Source of the DNA: Ktedonobacteraceae bacterium
Lineage (GTDB): Bacteria; Chloroflexota; Ktedonobacteria; Ktedonobacterales; Ktedonobacteraceae
Assembly: GCA_014896635.1 (NCBI GenBank)
Contig: JADBKA010000098.1
Coordinates: forward strand, 1 to 17,257
Direction of reading: 5' to 3'
Length of the DNA stretch: 17,257 nt
The notes below the pieces were generated by a model. That model ran no database searches, had not been told where the DNA came from, and was given only the letters and a program-made list of their open reading frames with translations. Below, piece by piece: positions 14,937 to 17,257 of this stretch; the stretch's first letter is position 1, and each line of letters opens with the position of its first letter. Both the position numbers and the translations under genes were made by a program.

Positions 14937-14965
14937 ACTATAACGCAGCTTGCCCTTGTGGTCAA
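14937..14965 (-). promoter_or_regulatory. Promoter of argS
   Basis: On the minus strand TTGACC (14965-14960) and TATAGT (14942-14937) are exactly 17 bp apart, each 5 of 6 to consensus. Transcription should start near 14930, leaving a leader of only about 35 nt. Unlike thrS, argS therefore has no room for a T-box. Confidence 0.75.
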
Positions 14966-14999
14966 GAAGAACTCTCTCGCGCAGGGTTGGTGCAAAGTC

Positions 15000-15039
15000 C
15001 TCTCCCTCCTCTGCAACAGAGGAGAAAAGGAGAGTTTTT
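15000..15039 (+). terminator. Plus-strand terminator-like hairpin upstream of argS
   Basis: CTCTCCCTCCTCTG (15000-15013) pairs with CAGAGGAG (15017-15024) and, after an AAAA bulge, GGAGAG (15029-15034). The loop is CAA, and TTTTT (15035-15039) follows on the plus strand. On the minus strand, the direction of the flanking carS-like and argS genes, no U-run follows. No plus-strand gene is known just upstream. Confidence 0.45.
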
Positions 15040-15073
15040 CGGGGGCATCTTTTAAAGAGTAGGTGGAAAAATG

Positions 15074-15637
15074 CTAGATGGGACTCTCCTTAAGCTTCAA
15101 CTGGTAGCCGATAAAGGTTGAGAGTGGATGTAGCAAAAACCAGATCGCGAACAGGAGCAGGTACTGCCAGAGCGTCAACTGGATATAGAACACGGTAAAC
15201 AGCACTCCTCCTATGATATAGTCGAGCTGGTCAAAAGGAAACCAGGTCTTGCCGGGCGCAATGTCCATCTGCCGTTTGAAGAAACTTCTGAGCGCGTCCC
15301 CCGTTAAAGCTCCCCCCGATGCTAGCAGTCCAAACAGCCAGGCATTCAGTGTCGTGTAATCAATGCTGACGAAGGACTGGATAAAAGGAACTCTACTATA
15401 GAGGAACACCTGAAGATACGTAGTCAGGATGCCGGCCAGTATACCACTCAAGAAGCCTCGTATCGTCTTGTGGCTGCCGAAGACTCTTTTATGGCGAAAG
15501 GTGGCATAGCAATCAAGCGGGAAGTCGAGTTTTTTCAAGAGTGGCAAGCGCGCCACCAGAATGGGCATCATATTTGCCAGGCCAGCCGGCAGGAAGAACC
15601 AGAGGACAAACAATAGGTCGTTCAGTAGCGTGGGCAT
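15074..15637 (-). CDS. CDP-archaeol synthase-like (CarS/DUF46) integral membrane protein
   Basis: This 187-residue protein has about five membrane helices and the signature of the CarS family (PF01864). The N-terminus has FFLPAGLANMMPILVARLP (15-32) and KTIRGFLSGILAG (57-69), and a conserved polar cluster follows: GALTGDALRSFFKRQ (109-123), APGKTWFPFDQLDYIIGG (127-144). In archaea this enzyme transfers CTP to an unsaturated archaetidic acid to give a CDP-activated lipid; bacterial members are less well understood and presumably act on a phosphatidic-acid-like lipid or another phosphorylated alcohol. The start ATG has CAGGAG 9 nt ahead. No other phospholipid gene is next to it. The family call is good; the substrate is unknown. 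Confidence 0.82.
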   Translation of the reverse strand: MPTLLNDLLFVLWFFLPAGLANMMPILVARLPLLKKLDFPLDCYATFRHKRVFGSHKTIRGFLSGILAGILTTYLQVFLYSRVPFIQSFVSIDYTTLNAWLFGLLASGGALTGDALRSFFKRQMDIAPGKTWFPFDQLDYIIGGVLFTVFYIQLTLWQYLLLFAIWFLLHPLSTFIGYQLKLKESPI

Positions 15638-15653
15638 AACGTAGCACTCCTGT

Positions 15654-15881
15654 TCAGTCTATTCCGCTTGTACCGGTGACGTGTTCATCCTCATCCATCT
15701 GCCAGACTGCCTGCGTCTTCAACTTGCTGACCTCTCCGCTGTAATCTTTCCTTTTCCCAATAATACAATTATAATAAATTTGTGGATAGTTTAACTCTTG
15801 CTTCTGGGAAGGGGAGGGTCCGGCGGGAACGTTCGGCGATTCTGGCAATGCCCCGGTAAGGTCGTCGAGGATGTCTCTCAA
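15654..15881 (-). CDS. Possible small acidic protein upstream of the CarS-like gene
   Basis: A 75-codon frame opens with TTG (15881), with a purine-rich GGAGAAAAAGGAAA just before it, and ends 16 nt ahead of the CarS-like gene on the same strand. The first 30 codons look coding (LRDILDDLTGALPESPNVPAG) and so do the last 20 (KLKTQAVWQMDEDEHVTGT). The middle is AT-rich and contains TATAAT, which may instead be a promoter. I do not recognise a family. It could be a real small gene, a decayed one, or chance. Confidence 0.3.
   Translation of the reverse strand: MRDILDDLTGALPESPNVPAGPSPSQKQELNYPQIYYNCIIGKRKDYSGEVSKLKTQAVWQMDEDEHVTGTSGID
15768..15794 (-). promoter_or_regulatory. Possible promoter of the CarS-like gene
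   Basis: A perfect TATAAT lies at 15773-15768 on the minus strand, about 130 nt ahead of the CarS-like ATG. The -35 candidate TTAAAC (15794-15789, 15-bp spacer) is poor, so the call rests on the -10 box and the AT-rich surroundings. Confidence 0.3.
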
Positions 15882-15910
15882 TTTCCTTTTTCTCCACTAT
15901 TTAGTGAATA

Positions 15911-15926
15911 CACTGATCATGCAGTG
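15911..15926. promoter_or_regulatory. Inverted repeat, possible operator
   Basis: CACTG and CAGTG flank a 6-bp centre (ATCATG) in the gap between the divergent minus-strand genes and the plus-strand NTF2-like gene, about 15-30 bp upstream of that gene's -35 box. A regulator-binding site is possible, but the repeat is short and could be chance. Confidence 0.25.
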
Positions 15927-15939
15927 AGGAGAAAGTTCA

Positions 15940-15967
15940 TTGTAAAGGGGAAAAGAAGCTTTATATT
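15940..15967 (+). promoter_or_regulatory. Promoter of the membrane-anchored NTF2-like gene
   Basis: TTGTAA (15940-15945) and TATATT (15962-15967) are 16 bp apart, the same -35 box and spacing as the slipin promoter. Transcription near 15975 leaves just enough room for AAGGAG and the ATG at 15994, which supports that start. Confidence 0.45.
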
Positions 15968-15993
15968 TGAAAAAAGAAGGAGTGATAAAATTT

Positions 15994-16539
15994 ATGTCAG
16001 AATTTATTAAGCAGGAACATTCTGAAGATGATGGTTTATCATCGTCCTCACTTCAGAATCACGTTGTGCGGCGGCCTGCACAGCGGTCGCGCCGCCGGTT
16101 CTGGGTTGTGTCCGCGATTGTTGCCAGTGGTGTTCTGGTTCTAGCCATCATAGCCTTCGTCGCGGTACGGAGCTTCTCTACTCCAGCTACTGGCCCGGTT
16201 AGCGGGCAACCGCGTGTGGCTCCGACCGTGACCGCGCTCCAGTATTACCTGACGATCAAGAATCAGGAGTATGCGAAAGCCTATACCTACTGGAGTACCA
16301 GTTCTTCTGAGATCAAAACGCAGGACCAGTTCATCCAGGCGCTCCGGCTACTGGATCAGGCAAATGGGAAGGTCACGAGCTACTCAATAGCTTCTCAGCT
16401 CAGGCCGGCGGATAACCAGACCTCTACCGTTACCCTGAACGTCACACGTGGCAATGGTGTGTCCTCTCGTATAGAACTCCATCTGCGGCGGGTCGGCAAT
16501 GAGTGGAGGATCTTTTCAAGCAGCCCTCAGTTCGCCTGA
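15994..16539 (+). CDS. Membrane-anchored protein with NTF2-like (DUF4878-type) outer domain
   Basis: This 181-residue protein has a charged cytosolic start ending in an arginine cluster (RRPAQRSRRRF), one hydrophobic helix (about 38-60), a Pro/Thr-rich spacer and a C-terminal domain of about 100 residues. That domain begins TVTALQYYLTIKNQEYAKAYTYW and ends with VGNEWRIFSS, the helix-then-sheet layout of small NTF2-like/DUF4878 domains on cell-surface proteins. Topology is probably N-in, with the domain outside. The family has no known enzymatic role and may bind a ligand or the envelope. I chose ATG 15994 because AAGGAG lies 11 nt ahead and the promoter excludes the earlier in-frame TTG. It stands between two unrelated units. 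Confidence 0.65.
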   Translation: MSEFIKQEHSEDDGLSSSSLQNHVVRRPAQRSRRRFWVVSAIVASGVLVLAIIAFVAVRSFSTPATGPVSGQPRVAPTVTALQYYLTIKNQEYAKAYTYWSTSSSEIKTQDQFIQALRLLDQANGKVTSYSIASQLRPADNQTSTVTLNVTRGNGVSSRIELHLRRVGNEWRIFSSSPQFA

Positions 16540-16587
16540 GCAAAAAATGGAAAGCCGGCAGAAAGAGAAAAAAACATCGCCGAACTA

Positions 16588-16616
16588 TTTACATCTGCTG
16601 GTCCCTGTGCTATTAT
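16588..16616 (+). promoter_or_regulatory. Promoter of the thrS T-box transcript
   Basis: TTTACA (16588-16593) and TATTAT (16611-16616) are exactly 17 bp apart, each 5 of 6 to consensus. Transcription should begin near 16623, leaving a leader of about 410 nt before thrS. Confidence 0.7.
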
Positions 16617-16622
16617 AAGTGG

Positions 16623-16999
16623 TACTGATCATGGAAAAACTGAAGCCCGATAGTAATTGCAATCAGGCAAGACATGTCCTTTCCCAACGCCGGACAGAGA
16701 GGAAGCGCCGCAGGCTGAAAGCGCTCCTGCGCGGTAAGAGATGGATACCCCTTGCCGAGGGCTGTACTGAGCCAGTAAAGTACACGTTTTAGCCACGTTA
16801 CAGGCTACAAGAGCGCGCTGCCGTATGAAAGGGATGGGCATAGAGGGAGATAGAGCATCTGAATAGCTGCTCTTCTGGCCTTTGCTTGCGGGAGGAAGCA
16901 GGAGGTGTTCTATATTGTGCAGCGCGGAATGTGGGTGGAACCACGAAGAGGTTATAATTTTCGCCTTTTCGTCCCAGCGGGGATGAAAAGGCTTTTTTT
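16623..16999 (+). promoter_or_regulatory. T-box riboswitch controlling thrS (tRNA-Thr sensing)
   Basis: The leader shows the T-box plan. Stem I includes AGTA (16652-16655), an AGAGAGGAAG stretch in the distal arm, and base pairings AGCCC (16644-16648) with GGGCT (16759-16763) and GGCAAG (16666-16671) with CTTGCC (16751-16756). A candidate specifier ACC (Thr) lies at 16747-16749, preceded by GGAT. The antiterminator is exact: GGG (16933-16935) with CCC (16973-16975), and ACGAA (16943-16947) with TTCGT (16968-16972), leaving the bulge TGGAACC (16936-16942). Uncharged tRNA-Thr would pair its 3' end with UGGA and prevent the terminator that overlaps the same bases. UGGA predicts U as the tRNA discriminator base. 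The class is firm; the exact specifier loop fold is less so. Confidence 0.92.
16963..16999 (+). terminator. T-box-controlled intrinsic terminator of thrS
   Basis: A 13-bp stem (16963-16975 with 16980-16992, one G-U pair) with an AGCG loop is followed by seven T. Its left arm shares TTCGTCCC with the antiterminator, so the two structures exclude each other. Confidence 0.92.
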
Positions 17000-17033
17000 A
17001 TTATATTGAGGACAGCAGGAAAAGAGGGAAGAT

Positions 17034-17257
17034 ATGTCAACGGTCGAAGCAGAAATGCAGGAGTCGGTCAACTACACGCCGCTCCAGCGTATGCGCCACT
17101 CGGCAGCGCACGTGATGGCTGAGGCTGTGCAGGAGCTGTTCCCGGATGCAAAATTCGCCATCGGCCCAGCCATCGAGGACGGCTTCTATTATGATTTTGA
17201 CCTGCCTCGTGCGCTCACGCCCGAAGACCTGCCGGAGATCGAGCGGCGCATGCAGCG
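17034..17257 (+). CDS. thrS: Threonine--tRNA ligase, N-terminal part (cut by window end), apparently without TGS domain
   Basis: The ATG at 17034 has AGAGGG 5 nt upstream and opens a frame that runs off the window after about 74 codons. After 18 residues ([10 protein letters not shown] and so on) the protein enters the editing domain: [20 protein letters not shown], with the H22-x3-H26 pair, then [19 protein letters not shown], as in bacterial ThrS. The usual N-terminal TGS domain of about 60 residues before the editing domain is missing. No upstream in-frame start could supply it, since the T-box terminator lies only 35 nt before the ATG. The identity is confirmed by the threonine-type T-box. 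The catalytic and anticodon domains lie beyond the window. Confidence 0.93.
   Translation, partial: MSTVEAEMQESVNYTPLQRMRHSAAHVMAEAVQELFPDAKFAIGPAIEDGFYYDFDLPRALTPEDLPEIERRMQ

Overview
The window looks like chromosomal DNA of a Chloroflexota bacterium of the Ktedonobacteria type. This assignment is inferred from gene character, not from a search. The signs are a Ser/Thr-kinase-like protein fused to WD40 repeats, a CarS-like (CDP-archaeol synthase family) membrane protein, a double zinc-ribbon protein next to ribosomal protein S21, a T-box ahead of thrS, moderate GC content, and standard sigma-A-like promoters. There are no rRNA or tRNA genes, CRISPR arrays, insertion sequences or phage genes. 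Most of the window is housekeeping, with one less ordinary gene cluster in the middle.

Left part (1-5376): the 3' end of an NfeD-like gene and a slipin (SPFH) gene with its own promoter form the usual NfeD/slipin membrane pair. A bidirectional hairpin terminator separates them from convergent pyrE (orotate phosphoribosyltransferase), whose best ribosome-binding site points to an out-of-frame ATG. Next come a minus-strand pair, a double zinc-ribbon protein plus rpsU, and a divergent SAM-dependent methyltransferase. Strong back-to-back promoters lie between them. A minus-strand mannose-1-phosphate guanylyltransferase (manC type) with a clear promoter closes this part.

Middle (5377-12772): a gene-free stretch of about 790 bp holds the manC promoter, a possible small RNA and a structured leader. 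Then come four same-strand genes: an NCS1 nucleobase permease, a polytopic membrane protein ending in HAMP-like and coiled-coil segments with no output domain, a protein-kinase-fold protein lacking the catalytic Asp and ATP-binding Lys and fused to a WD40 propeller, and a nucleoside-hydrolase-like protein. The last three are tightly packed (gaps of 32 and 6 nt), and no clear promoter is visible between the permease and them. The inferred theme is nucleobase/nucleoside handling under control of a sensor-pseudokinase scaffold. This cluster is the best candidate here for an undescribed system.

Right part (12773-17257): argS lies convergent to the hydrolase, with only 2 nt between the stop codons, followed by a CarS-like membrane enzyme on the same strand. 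Divergent from these are a single-pass membrane-anchored protein with an NTF2-like outer domain and then thrS, cut by the window end. thrS is preceded by a full T-box leader: promoter, candidate ACC specifier, antiterminator with the UGGA bulge, and terminator. Its encoded synthetase appears to lack the N-terminal TGS domain.
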